Shown here piece after piece: positions 11,347 through 22,400 of a stretch of 64,000 nt of DNA; positions within the stretch are counted from its first letter, which is position 1, and the number at the start of each line of letters is the position of its first letter. The notes under the pieces were generated by a model, which saw only the letters and a list, made by a program, of their open reading frames with translations, was not told the DNA's origin and did not search any database. Location: assembly GCF_932274485.2 (NCBI RefSeq), contig NC_065882.2, forward strand, positions 38,906,593-38,970,592, given 5' to 3'. The stretch is from Patella vulgata. Its lineage: Eukaryota > Mollusca > Gastropoda > Patellidae. The translations under genes and the position numbers were made by a program.

Positions 11347-12075
11347 CCCGGACAAATCACATACACTCACACATCCAACAACCATAATAAACTATGATAA
11401 CATGAGAATGAAAATTTATTTATTTCAAAACAAGTTACGATGTCGATGACCGAAAGTTACAATCGACACAATTTGCAATAAATAAATATAGCTATAATAT
11501 TAAATTGTTTATTGCACTATAATCTACCATAATATGTTTCATGCATATAATTACTGTTTTAATGAACTATTAATCAATATCTAATTACAATACATTACAA
11601 AGAATTGCAACGAAAGTAGGGGCGCCGGAACCCGGGTACCAGCTAGGGCCCTTATTCACGAAAACTTAAACTAAGTTACAATCGAAATTTTAAGAAATAC
11701 TGCAATTCGATTGGCTGACCAATATGCAAATTGGATATATGCAAATTGATTTTACTGGTCAGCCAATCTAATTGCAGTATTTCTTAAAATTTCGATTGTA
11801 TCTTAGTTTAAGTTTTCGTGAATAAGGGCCCAGGGTATACAAATGGTACCCTAACTTTTCTGTATTTCAAATAAATACACTTACAGCGCCCTCATCTGGC
11901 CTGTGGAGATATCAAAATAGTTATTCGTTATATAATATTATAGATCGGATTTAATACAGTTCTATGGTTATATTATATTTAGTGGGAGGAATCGGGGATT
12001 TTCGACGTGAATTCCGGTGAATTCCGGTGATTGTAAATGGATTCCGGTGAATTCCAGTGATTAGTCTACCAGGTT
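11347..12075. mobile_element. Second right arm of the inverted-arm element, in tandem
   Basis: It repeats the right arm: 'gacaaatcacatacactcac', 'cgatgtcgatgaccgaaag', 'gcaacgaaag', 'ctggcctgtggagata', 'ggaatcggggatttt', and ends in 'gtgattagtctacc' exactly as the first arm does. Its middle is replaced by unrelated sequence and a palindromic MITE (11646-11831). The arms therefore read left arm (inverted), right arm, right arm. Confidence 0.7.
11646..11831. mobile_element. Palindromic MITE, GGGCCCTTATTCACGAA ends
   Basis: A 186-bp element whose two ends are near-perfect inverted complements for about 75 bp (starts 'gggcccttattcacgaaaac', ends 'gttttcgtgaataagggccc'). The arms meet near 'ctgaccaatatgcaaattgg'. 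No ORF. No clear target duplication was seen, so the superfamily is open. Confidence 0.85.
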
Positions 12076-13944
12076 TAGGAAGTGTTATTGAACTAACACA
12101 TTTGTAACTGTAAAAGCAAAGAAGATGTATTGAAGTCAGACGATATGTGTGAAAACATCAGTCTTATTTGTGCAGTGTGTCGAATTGGTATTTATTCGGT
12201 AAATATATTATATTTATTCTAAATTTGGTTGATTACATAGAATATAGGCCATAATAATATATAGGGGTGATCATCCCATGGGTGTGCAAAGTTCAATGTT
12301 TTTGTTTCACTCGAGTTTTTTCTGGGTTTTTTTCTTTAATTTTAAAATTTAAAAATATTGCATGTAACTCCCCTTTATTTTTACAGAGAATTCGGATAAG
12401 AAATTTGGATTTATTTAATAGTTTATACATTTGATAAGATCAGACATGGGAGAGCTGGGGCCCTGGCTTTGGGTATGCTTTTCAATGTAACATGATGTAC
12501 CGTCTACATGTACCGTATTTTTCAAATTGTTCTTTACTATATTGATCAAAAAAATAATCATGCCAATCAGGGCGCAAACATCTACTAGGACTATTGTCAG
12601 ATTCGGTATACAACAGAGTCGTTAGGTATGGTAGAATCTTTAAAATTCAAATTTTAAATTGTCACTATCAAAATGCTCAACACGTAACACAGATAGTTTT
12701 CACGCAATAAAACTTATCTACTGAGGCGAGGGTCACTTCACCACGTGCCACCAACCATCTCTGTCAGACTCACCTGTCCAGCTTGAAAACAGTAACTGAA
12801 TATTATAGAGTTAAAGGTAAATCCAATCAAAGTTCTGATTTTGCTCGCGTGTATTAATTCATAATCAACACCGTAACATGGTTTCCTTGCATTTGTAGTC
12901 GATTTGATCAGAAACAATGTATTTATTTGAATTTGAAATGGTGTACCGATACCTAATATACGTAAACGGCGTTTCTCACACATGCGCTCTTGGCTCAAAA
13001 CATCATAAACTCCATGGTTCTCAACACCGTAACGCTCTTACGATGTTGAGGTTTGGTTCACCAACGCTTAAATTAAATCTTATCTTATCAACATAATCAT
13101 GTAGAATAACATGGAGTTCCTCTAATATTTCACCGGAGTGGATATTCTCCACTCGGATGGCGAACATCCTAGAACGATAAAGATAGTTATTCGCCATTCG
13201 TTTTATACAATAAATTTAAAATTCGAGTAGATTGCTTGTGCTTTAAAGCGGAAATTGCAAATTTTCAAGTTATATTTTTAAAATGTATTAAAATAAAGCC
13301 TTAAAATAGATGGTATCCATAAACAGTCCTACCTTGTTAAAGAATAATCCTATTAATCCTATAATTCGCTATTGCCAGAGCTGAGAAATTGGCAAAAATA
13401 TCATTTTTAACTTCAAATTCCAACGTTGGAAAATGGCTGCCCCATGTTGTCAATAGCAAAACAGGGGAGGTAATTGTGTTGTTATTTCCTGTGTCATAGA
13501 TTTTTAAGGGTGGGAAATAATGCCCATGATCGTATAATAGTGATTTGATAACCTATTGAGCAAAAGACATAGAAATAATTATGTTTTGACTTTCTTAGAA
13601 AATTTGAAAACCTCGTTTTAATGGAAAATACAGAATCCGAATCCCTTTCTAATGGTCATTTGTTAATTGATGGGTGATAGTGTAAACAGACGTCCTCGTT
13701 TATAGCGAAGCGAAGGATAGAGAAACCGACATTTTGTATAGATAGGAGTAGCATAAATGTGAGAAGTTTCATATTCTATGAAAGTGTGTATCTTACTAAA
13801 CCAGGAACATTGTAAAACACATTTATTTGTACTGTGTTGATCACAAATAAAATACCGTAAACTACAAACCTAATCCAATTTCATTCCTGTAGAGCAAAAA
13901 AGGCAGGTTCTATTGAAATGGGCCTGCCTGTCTATCTGATCCGC
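12076..13944. other. Unassigned non-coding DNA
   Basis: No gene, tandem array or terminal repeat found in about 1.9 kb. The short frame at 12738-12998 (minus) has no recognisable motif. The phrase 'caacaccgtaac' occurs near 12864 and 13021, with a relative at 12675; similar phrases return at 16850-16905. Confidence 0.35.
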
Positions 13945-14035
13945 CCACCCGGACCATATATTTCATTGTCAACCTCAAATTTTATCTGCGACCTGTATAT
14001 TTGATCTCTTACCATATATTTGATTTACTACCAAT

Positions 14036-14428
14036 CAGGGCCGTAACTAGCTCAGAGCAACGGTGGTGGCGGTGGGTGGGAGGGGGAAGTGTTCTCAGGG
14101 GTGCTGTAAAAATGACGGACAATGTATATATAGGGGGGCTTCGAGAACATTTTTCAAAATTGAACTGCTGGAAACGCTTTTTCCTACACTCTGGACAGCC
14201 TCATCAATCGTCTTTCTCCCTTTCAAACCGAAGAAATCAGTCAATTTTCATGCAAGACCCCTCATTTTAAGAAAATTTGAGCAGAAAACCTCAAAATAGT
14301 CCTCTTTTGAAGATCTGAAAAAGGTAAAAAATCCGTAAACACTGAGAATCCGATATCAACTATACCGATGATCTTTTTCACATGGGGCAAATTTTTTTTA
14401 TGGTTGACCAATTTTAGTTACGGGCCTG
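14036..14428. mobile_element. Non-autonomous hAT element with 8-bp target duplication
   Basis: It begins 'cagggccgtaactag' and ends 'tagttacgggcctg', imperfect inverted ends of the CAGGG-type typical of hAT. It is flanked by the direct repeat 'ctaccaat' at 14028-14035 and 14429-14436, which is the 8-bp duplication hAT transposases make. Internal sequence (393 bp total) has no transposase. It sits inside the minisatellite, and the duplicated octamer is part of a minisatellite unit. Confidence 0.88.
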
Positions 14429-14904
14429 CTACCAATATATTTCATTTCCAACTGTGTGTTTTATTTGACATCCGTATATTTCAATTTAATACCCATATAT
14501 TTCATTTCCCACCCGTATATATGTGTTTTATTTGCCACCCATATATTTTATTTACGACCAATATATTTCATATTTCATTTGCCACCCATATATATGTGTT
14601 TTATTTGCCACCCATATATTTTATTTACGACCAATATATTTCATTTGCCACCTGTGTATTTTATTTTCTACCAATAAATTTTCATTTCCAACCGTGTATA
14701 TTTCAATATTCACATAGTTCACTTTCAACTGTGCATTTTATTTGCCACCCTGTATATTTCATTTACGACCAATATATTTCATTTGCCACCCATATATGTT
14801 TTATTTGCCACCTGTATATTTCATTTTCTACCCATATATTATATTTCATTTCCAAAAGTGTGTTTTATTTGACACCCGTATATTTCATTTACGACCCATA
14901 TATA

Positions 14905-16317
14905 CTGAGCGCCATAGAAAACGCATCACTTTTTTTTCCCAAATATTTTATTACTAGGTGGTTTTGTATGTATAATATTATGCAATACTATGAAATATTG
15001 TTTCACACAATGCTCCCAAACGCAAAAAATATCGGCCTGTGTGCAAAAAAAAAAATTGCACGAGATGCACATGAAAAACCCAATATTCACGTGCAGCATT
15101 GTGTGTGAGCCCTTTAAAAGCATGTTTTCAACTTAATGTGCAGTACATGAATTGTGAAACGTCAATCCGTCGTAATTTGTTGTTGGACGTGTGTAGGAAT
15201 CGAGCTAGAGATGTCGAGACTTACTGAAAATTAACGGAATGAAGCCATGGGAATGTCCAGGGCTGGCATGTCTACACATGCTATTGCCAGACACTTCAAT
15301 TGTCATCAGTCCACTATTGTAAGGTTGGTGGAACGTGTTCGAGTTACTGGATCAACACGTGACCGTCAACGTCCTGGTCCACAAAGTGTTACAACCCAGG
15401 CTCAAGACCGCTACACCCGGGTCACTCATCTGCGTGACAGATTCCGCCCAGCGACTCGAACAGGTCAGTCGTCGGAAGACAAGGACCAGTAAGTGCCAAC
15501 ACCGTAAGACGTCGTCTAAGAGAAGTTGGACTCCGTGCACGAAGACCTTCAGTGATGAAAGTCGCTTTCATCTTTATCACGCTGATGGCCGTCAACGTGT
15601 GTGGAGACGTCTTGAGGAACGTCTTGTTGCGTCTTCGAAACGAATCGATGGGGTGGGGGAAGTGTAATGGTGTGGGGAGGCTTCACATTTCATCACCGGA
15701 CCGCCCTACACATTTGCAGGGGTCGCGTTAATGCTGTAGCCTACCGTGATGATGTCTTGCAACCAATTGTTGTTCCGATGTTTCAAGAGCACCCACAACT
15801 CGAGCACTTCTAACAGGATAATGCACGTCCGCATACCGCCCGTTTTAGTATGGACTACCTGGCTGCTAACAACATCAATGTCTTGGACTGGCCAGCCATG
15901 TCTCCGGACATGGCACCCATAGAACATGTCTGGGATGAGATTGGACGCCGTCTGTATCGGAGACCACAGATGCACACCATTGCTGCTTTAGAAGCTGCTC
16001 TTGTCCAAGAATGGAACAATTTGCCCCAGGCCTTCTTTCCAACATTGGTAAATTCCATGCGACATCGCTGCACAGCGTGCGTAAGAGCCCGTGGAGGACA
16101 CACGCGCTACTGACATCTGTGTCGTACTTTTGGTTTTGACCCCTCTGACTTTGTACCGTTGATTACAGATTAAACATCCATAAGTGTACAAATGTGTTGT
16201 TATTGATGTGTTCCCATTTGAATATTGTTCACAATAAGAAGCAAAATAAATAAGATATGTTTACAGGATCATTTTGTTATACGAAAAACTAAGTGATGCG
16301 TTTTTCATGGCGCTCAG
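14905..16317 (+). mobile_element. Tc1 element copy 1 (Tc1/mariner, DD34E), defective
   Basis: Inverted ends 'ctgagcgccatagaaaacgc' and 'gcgtttttcatggcgctcag' are flanked by TA on both sides (14903-14904, 16318-16319), the standard Tc1/mariner target. It encodes a damaged transposase (next entry). It landed in the TA-rich minisatellite. The same family recurs at 57473-58939. Confidence 0.93.
15211..16113 (+). pseudogene. Tc1 transposase remnant, copy 1
   Basis: From ATG at 15211 the frame meets a TAA after seven codons, where copy 2 has CAA (MPRLTENQR). The helix-turn-helix region then reads GMSRAGMSTHAIARHFNCHQ. A central piece of about 130 bp present in copy 2 is missing near 15541, which also shifts frame. 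The catalytic region follows with DESRFHLYHADGRQ, then DNARPHTAR, then DWPAMSPDMAPIEHVWDE; counting from the second Asp to the Glu gives DD34E. It ends at TGA 16111-16113. Role: excision and reintegration of its own element at TA; inactive in this copy. Confidence 0.9.
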
Positions 16318-16615
16318 TATATTTCATTTGCCACCCATACATGTGTATATGTTTTATTTGCCACCTATATATTTCATTTTCTACCCATATATTATATTTC
16401 ATTTCCAACCGTGTGTTTTATTTGATACCCGTATATTTCATTTACTACCCATATATTTCATTTCCAACCGTGTGTTTTATTTGACACCCGTATATTTCAT
16501 TTACTACCCATATATTTCATTTCCAACCATGTGTTTTATTTACCACCTGTATATTCCATTTACTTCCCATACATTTTATTTTCAATCGCATGGTTTTTAT
16601 GCCGACCATATAATT

Positions 16616-17184
16616 AATTAGTGTTAAATCAGTATTTTTATCAAGATTTTAATGTGCCTCCGGTAATATCGATCAAATATTCAACGAGTTTTGATTGTGT
16701 CTGGAATAAAATGTTCAATAAATTACGTGTTCTTGAAAGGTTAATTTATCAAAATGGCTATAATATATATTTTTGTGTAAAGTAGCAAACCACCAATTTA
16801 AAAATATCATTCTGAGCATTATTATTTCATATAAGGGCATATGTTATCTCAACACCGTCACATAATTTCAACACTGTCACGGGAATTCAACACCGTCACA
16901 GAGTGTAAATTCTCTCCTTGCTACTTTTTTTTAAAGTTAAGGAGCCATTTTATAAGCAAACAGAAATATTAATTGATCAGTTTGTGTTACTGAATCAAGA
17001 AATCAAATACAAAATCATTTTTTTATTGCGCTACACTTTAATACAATTATAAAATATGGAGCGATTTGAGGTAAGTGGTATAAACTAGAAATTACAGCAA
17101 AGAAATTATGACGATATAAAAAGAAATATTATTTTTGAAATGTTGAGATTTTGTAAAACACGTTCCACTAATAGCTTAATTTTT
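16616..17184. other. Unassigned DNA with three CAACACCGTCAC-type phrases
   Basis: No gene found. At about 16850-16905, 'caacaccgtcac' occurs twice and 'caacactgtcac' once, spaced 17-20 bp apart. They echo 'caacaccgtaac' at 12864 and 13021. Confidence 0.35.
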
Positions 17185-18570
17185 ATACGCCCACATTGAA
17201 ATGTGGTCGTATATTGTTGTCACCTTCGGTCGGTCCGTCCGTCCGTCCGTCCGTCCGTCCGGCGGTCCAGCGTCCACAATTGCTTTTGGACGCTCTATAG
17301 GCTAAAGTCAATATCCGATTGACTTTAAATTTATACACAGTGTTTAAGGTCATGAGTCGAAGAAGCCTATTGATTTTCTGCGACTTTTGATAATTACTGC
17401 AAGAGTTATGGCCCTTGATCACTTCAAAAAATCTTGTGGATGCTCTAGAGGTCAAAGTTAATAGCCGATTGACTTTAAATTTATACACAGTGTTTAAGGT
17501 CATGAGACGAAGAAGCCTATTGATTTTCAGCGATTTCCGATAATTACTGCCAGAGTTATGTCCCTTGATCACTCTGAAAAATCTTGTGGACGCTCTAGAG
17601 GCCAAAGTTAATATCCGATTGACTTTAAATTTATACCCAGTGTTTAAGGTCATGAGACGAAGAAGCCTATTGATTTTCAGCGATTTCCGATAATTTCTGC
17701 CAGAGTTATGTCCCTTGATCACTCTGAAAAATCTTCTGGACGCTCTAGAGGCTAAAGTTAATATCTGATTAACTTTAAATTTATACACTGTGTTTAAGGT
17801 CATGAGACCAAGAAGCCTATTGATTTTCAGTGATTTCCGATAATTACTGCCAGAGTTATGGCCCATGATCACTTTGAAAAATCTTGTGACACTCTAGAGG
17901 CTAAAGTTAATATCCGATTGACTTTAAATTTATACCCAGCGTTTAAGGTCATGAGACGAAGAAGCCTATTGATTTTCAGCGATTTCAAATAATTACTGTC
18001 AGAGTTATGTCCCTTCATCACTCTGAAAAATCTTGTGGACGCTTTAGAGGCTAAAGTTAATATCCGATTGACTTTAAATTTATACACTGTGTTTAAGGTC
18101 ATGAGACGAAGAAGCCTATTGATTTTCAGCGATTTCCAATAATTACTGTCAGAGTTATGTCCCTTGATCACTCTGAAAAATCTTGTGGACGCTTTAAAGG
18201 CTAAAGTTAATATCCGATTGACTTTAAATTTATACACTGTGTTTAAGGTCATGAGACGAAGAAGCCTATTGATTTTCAGTGATTTCTGATAATTACTGCC
18301 AGAGTTATGGCCCATGATCACTTTGAAAAATCTTGTGACGCTCTAGAGGCTAAAGTTATCATCCGATTGACTTCAGATTGATACACAGAGTTTAAGGTCT
18401 TGAGATGAACAAGTTTTTTGATTTTCAATGAATTTTTTTGACTTGAACAGCTAAATCCATGATGTTAAAAGTTTCGTATAATAAACGTTAGCATGGGGCA
18501 GAACTTTATAAAAACCAAACAAATTCTAATGGTTTTCTGATAATAACTTAATGAGTTGTTACTCTAAACC
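17185..18570. repeat. ATACGCCCACA-family element with ~149-bp tandem core
   Basis: It opens with 'atacgcccacattgaaatgt', whose 'ccacattgaaatgtgg' forms a small hairpin, then a run of GTCC tetramers (17230-17262). About seven units of about 149 bp follow, each with 'gactttaaatttatacacag', 'ggtcatgagacgaagaagcc' and 'cagagttatg'. The tail (18440-18560, 'gatgttaaaagtttcgtata') recurs at 45375-45485. No transposase. Related copies lie at 39100-39845, 43990-44745, 45015-45605, 53440-56480, 61235-61755 and 62655-62905. Long minus-strand frames (17183-17872, 17869-18321) are translations of the repeat. Confidence 0.85.
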
Positions 18571-18850
18571 CGTTAACTGTGTAGTTTTTAAAATGTTAAC
18601 TACCCCCTATTGTGTAATTAAATTGACGAAAAACGTCATTTTTGTACCTTTTTATTCCTGAAAAAAAAATGATAGTAGTCTGAAAGCATATTAAAACTAA
18701 CGGTAAATAGAGTTGTCTCCCTTCAATTAGATTTCCTCAACCAGGCGTAATATAACGTCCTACACATGCTGAGATCGTATGTCCGCTGACAGTTTCTGTC
18801 GCTTTCTATAGCTGCAATATGAAAATATGGTAAAAATACCGCTCTTCCCG
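18571..18850. other. Unassigned spacer
   Basis: Nothing recognised. Confidence 0.3.
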
Positions 18851-19015
18851 GGCGCGTCGAATTACCCAATAACACCCAATAACTCCAAAATAACACCAAT
18901 AATGCCAAAAATAACACCAATAACTCCAAAATAACAGGCTCCAAAATGTTGACTTTGGGAACACAAAATAACAATTTCATTAAATTTAAAGGAGCTAAAT
19001 CGCTAATATTTGGGA
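18851..19015. repeat. Dispersed ATAACTCCAAAATAACA module
   Basis: Reiterations such as 'aataactccaaaataacacc' and 'gttgactttgggaacac' plus 'aaaataacaatttcattaaa' match the module at 2690-2800 and in the arms at 8970-9080 and 10990-11060. Confidence 0.65.
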
Positions 19016-20519
19016 CCTAGAAATTGACACAAATGGGTCGCAACGCATACAATAATGTTATCTGAATGTATATGAACTGATTTACATTCTATCGTTTCCG
19101 TTTTTACTCTAATTTCAAATCAGTTATGTTCAGCGAAATACGCCAGAAATCTCAGTCGAATATCAATTTCTAGCGTCTGGTTATTCCAGTCTATTGCGCA
19201 TGTTCTCCATATATGAATATGGCGTCAGCGCTTGACATGACTTATGGAATCTCTAGTCTCGTTCTTCTTGTCCCTTGTTAAAAATGACACTAAACGCATT
19301 ATGGTACACGATTCATGTACCAATGGTAAAATGCCAAATTTCATTAACTTTCTATGTTGGCGTATCGAGTTATACCGCTGCAAAGTTCCTAGAACCCAGA
19401 TTCGAGGCGGAGTTTGTGGGTTCAATAAACAACGGGTACGCCCACGCTCCATCAAAAAACGACCCAAACCAGCTTTGGTGGGAAAATGTTTTTTATTTCA
19501 CGGAATCAAGGGATGAATAAACTATATTAGAATACAAAATTTCAGAAGCTTCCTATGCTGGCTTTTAGAGATATATCACCGTAAACATATTAAAAAATGG
19601 GGGAATCGTGTTAGGGTAGGCTCACTGCGCACGCAATAACTTCTAACAGAGTCCGAGGTAGTAATGGGCCTATTGTGTCCAAATTTCATCGTTTTCGGAC
19701 AATCGGTGCTGGTGTCGCGCCGAAATTCCACTTTTTTCCCCTTTTTTCGAATTTTTGAAATATTCAAATACCAAACATTCGACCATGAGCCAGGCTATCC
19801 TGAAATGTATTAATTTCGGTAATAGGAGACAGATTCTTTAAGCCACGACCAATTGTGGATGTTTTCAAGCCCATTAATGTTGATTTTTCACTATTTTTCA
19901 TTTTCAATTCAAAATGGCGTCCATCATTTGCCAGAAATCAAAATTCTAATTCCTACAATTTATGGGCTTTTCTTCAAGGATTCGGAAAATATAATTCCCG
20001 ACATTTCACATTTCAAGATGGTGGCACTTCCGGAATGGGCTACAAACTCCATTTTCTGTGAACGAATCAGAAGTGTCGTAGCTAGCAAAGAAAACAAATT
20101 TCAAGGCAATCTGACCTATATTTAGTCGATTTTTGGTATCGTTAAAGTTGGGTCATTGAGATGTACATACATTCCAAATTTCATGAAAATCGTACCAATA
20201 TATAAGAAGTTGTCAATTCTGTTTTACTTCCGGGACGAAATGTCAATGACGTTATTTTCGAAAATCGGATATAGCAGATTTCAAGAAAATATTTCAAGGT
20301 ACTCAAAGAAAAAAGAATTAGTAAAATAGGTCACAGAGTTATTGGTATGTAGGTCATTATCTTGGTTCGTAAAATTCGGTATTTCGGATTCGTAAAACGT
20401 TTTGAAAATATATGTAATCAAAAGCTACCACCCAATTTTTTTTTTTTGGGGGGGGGGTGTCAAAGTTTCAGAAAGATCCCCTAGTTAGATTCTGAAAAAT
20501 CCGATTTGCAGAAAGTACA

Positions 20520-20640
20520 CAAAAAAATAATAATAATAATAATCTTAACAAAAACAATAAGCTATCGTATGAAATATGAAAGCTTAATAATCTTAACAGA
20601 AACAATAAGCTTTCATATGAAATATGAAAGCTTAACTAGA
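20520..20640. repeat. AAT run plus AAGCTTTCATATGAAATATGAAAGCTT palindromes
   Basis: An (aat) run is followed by units 'cttaacagaaacaataagc' and a near-palindrome with arms 'aagctttcat' and 'atgaaagctt'. The same arrangement recurs at 22225-22400 (three units) and 27240-27350. Confidence 0.75.
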
Positions 20641-22224
20641 TCTGCTACTGTCCCAATGCAGATATGAAACCTTTCATATTCATCGTCACGTGACATGGAT
20701 TATATCAAGTATCTTAAAAGAAAATAGAACAACAAAAAATAATTATCAAAATCGGTGAAAAAGTCGCGAAGTTACAAGTCATAGTGAGAAACATTGCACC
20801 CGGGCAACAAAATAATTGAGACTTGGATTGCTGTAAAGTTTCAGAAAAATGGATCAAGCCGTTTAAAAATGGGACGGATGAGAACATGAAACGAAAATGG
20901 CGGGAAAGAATTAAAAAGTGGCAGGAAAATATCAAAAAAATAAATGAAATAACTTTGAACGGAACTAACATTTTTTGAATCAGATTGACCTTAGCTGTTC
21001 GAATATTTAGGTTAAATTTGTAAATTTTGAAAATTAAAGGCATAAATTGTCCTGCAAACAACTTTGTCGACAGGTCAAAGGCGAAATACGAAATTTTGAA
21101 AATTTTCAAACACCAAAAAATCGATCTTGATCTCGAGCTATCCTGAAATGCATTAATTTCAGAAATAAGAGACGCATTGAACATATTACGGCCTATTGTG
21201 TTTATTTTCACGTCTGTTCAAGTGGATTTTTCACTGTTCTTCATATTCAATTCCAAATGGAGACCATCAGTTGACCGAAAATCTTTTTTTTTGCTAAAAT
21301 TTTTTTTTTTTTATTCGGATCAAAATGGGTGTAAGACACAAAGTCCGGGGTGGTAATGGGCGTATTGTGTCCAAATTTCATGGTTTTCGGACAATCGGTG
21401 CCGGTGTCATGCGAACTTCCACTTTTTTCGCACTTACTGAAGCCGTAAATGGCGGAAAAAGCCGAACGACAGGAACCGTGTGAAGAACAAACGACCTTAT
21501 GAATCCAGTTATCGCCTTGAATTTTTCAGGGTACCTAGGTCCCAACGTGAAAAGTTCCTCGCCGTAATTTGGTAGTCATGGTACCTTTGGTTCCAGCGTG
21601 GCGCATGCGCGAAGTCAAAAGAAATTAAGGGCGATTTTGGGTATATTTCGGAGTGGTTTGGTGACGGTGGATCGGGGACCCAGATGAATCTAAGATGGCG
21701 ATCATAATACAATATTATAATAACGTTGAAGAATGAGCAAATTTTCGCGACCGGGGTTAATTTGCTCTGCCCAGGCAACGTTCCGTTGGTCCGATTGCCT
21801 TCAAATTTGCACGGAATGTACCTTGGGATTCTAGCTATCACATATTAAAAATAGAAGAGTGTGGAATTCCGAGAACGTTGAAAATAAATTCGAAACCATC
21901 AAAGTTTTTTTGCTTAAAAAATTGCCGTATTTTAATATGTGATAAATATTGCGGCACAGCCAACCGCTAGAAATTCCAGAGATTTGGACCACCGGAAGGA
22001 TGCCTCAGCAGTCAAAAACGGTCAAAATAGGTGAATTCGATTTTGGTATTGGTATGTAGGTCAGTATCTTCCTTCGTAAAATTTGGTGATTTCGGATTCG
22101 TAAAACGTTTTGAAAATATATTTAATCAAAAGCTGCCACCCAATTTTGGGGGGGTAGGTCAAAGTTTCAGAAAGATCCCACGGTTAGATTCCGAGAAATC
22201 CGATTTGCAGAAAGTATACAAAAA

Positions 22225-22400
22225 AAAAAAAATAATAATAATAATAATCTTAACAGAAACAATAAGCTTTCATATGAAATATGAAAGCTTAATAATAATA
22301 ATCTTAACAGAAACAATAAGCTTTCATATGAAATCTTAATAATAATAATCTTAACAGAAACAATAAGCTCTCATATGAAATATGAAAGCTTAATAATAAT
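22225..22400. repeat. AAT run plus hairpin-forming units, second block
   Basis: Three tandem units of an (aat) run, 'cttaacagaaacaataagct' and the 'ttcatatgaaatatgaaagc' palindrome. Confidence 0.75.

Larger units (their letters stand above)
13945..16615. repeat. Minisatellite of ~25-35-bp AT-rich units, split by two insertions
   Basis: Units of the type 'cccatatatttcatttncca' with variants (atttgccacc, atttacgacc, atttccaaccgtgtg) fill 13945-14035, 14429-14904 and 16318-16610. The interruptions are a hAT MITE (14036-14428) and a Tc1 element (14905-16317). Long frames through the array, such as 14368-15108, are low-complexity translations and not genes. Confidence 0.85.

Noticed and set aside
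14368-15108. 246-codon reading frame
   Set aside because: It is the translation of the AT-rich minisatellite and its hAT and Tc1 flanks: repeated F, I, Y, H and P residues with no domain.
20714-21211. 165-codon minus-strand frame
   Set aside because: It lies in the shuffled 2-kb repeat blocks; the related block at 22.7 kb has only part of the frame open, and no motif is visible.
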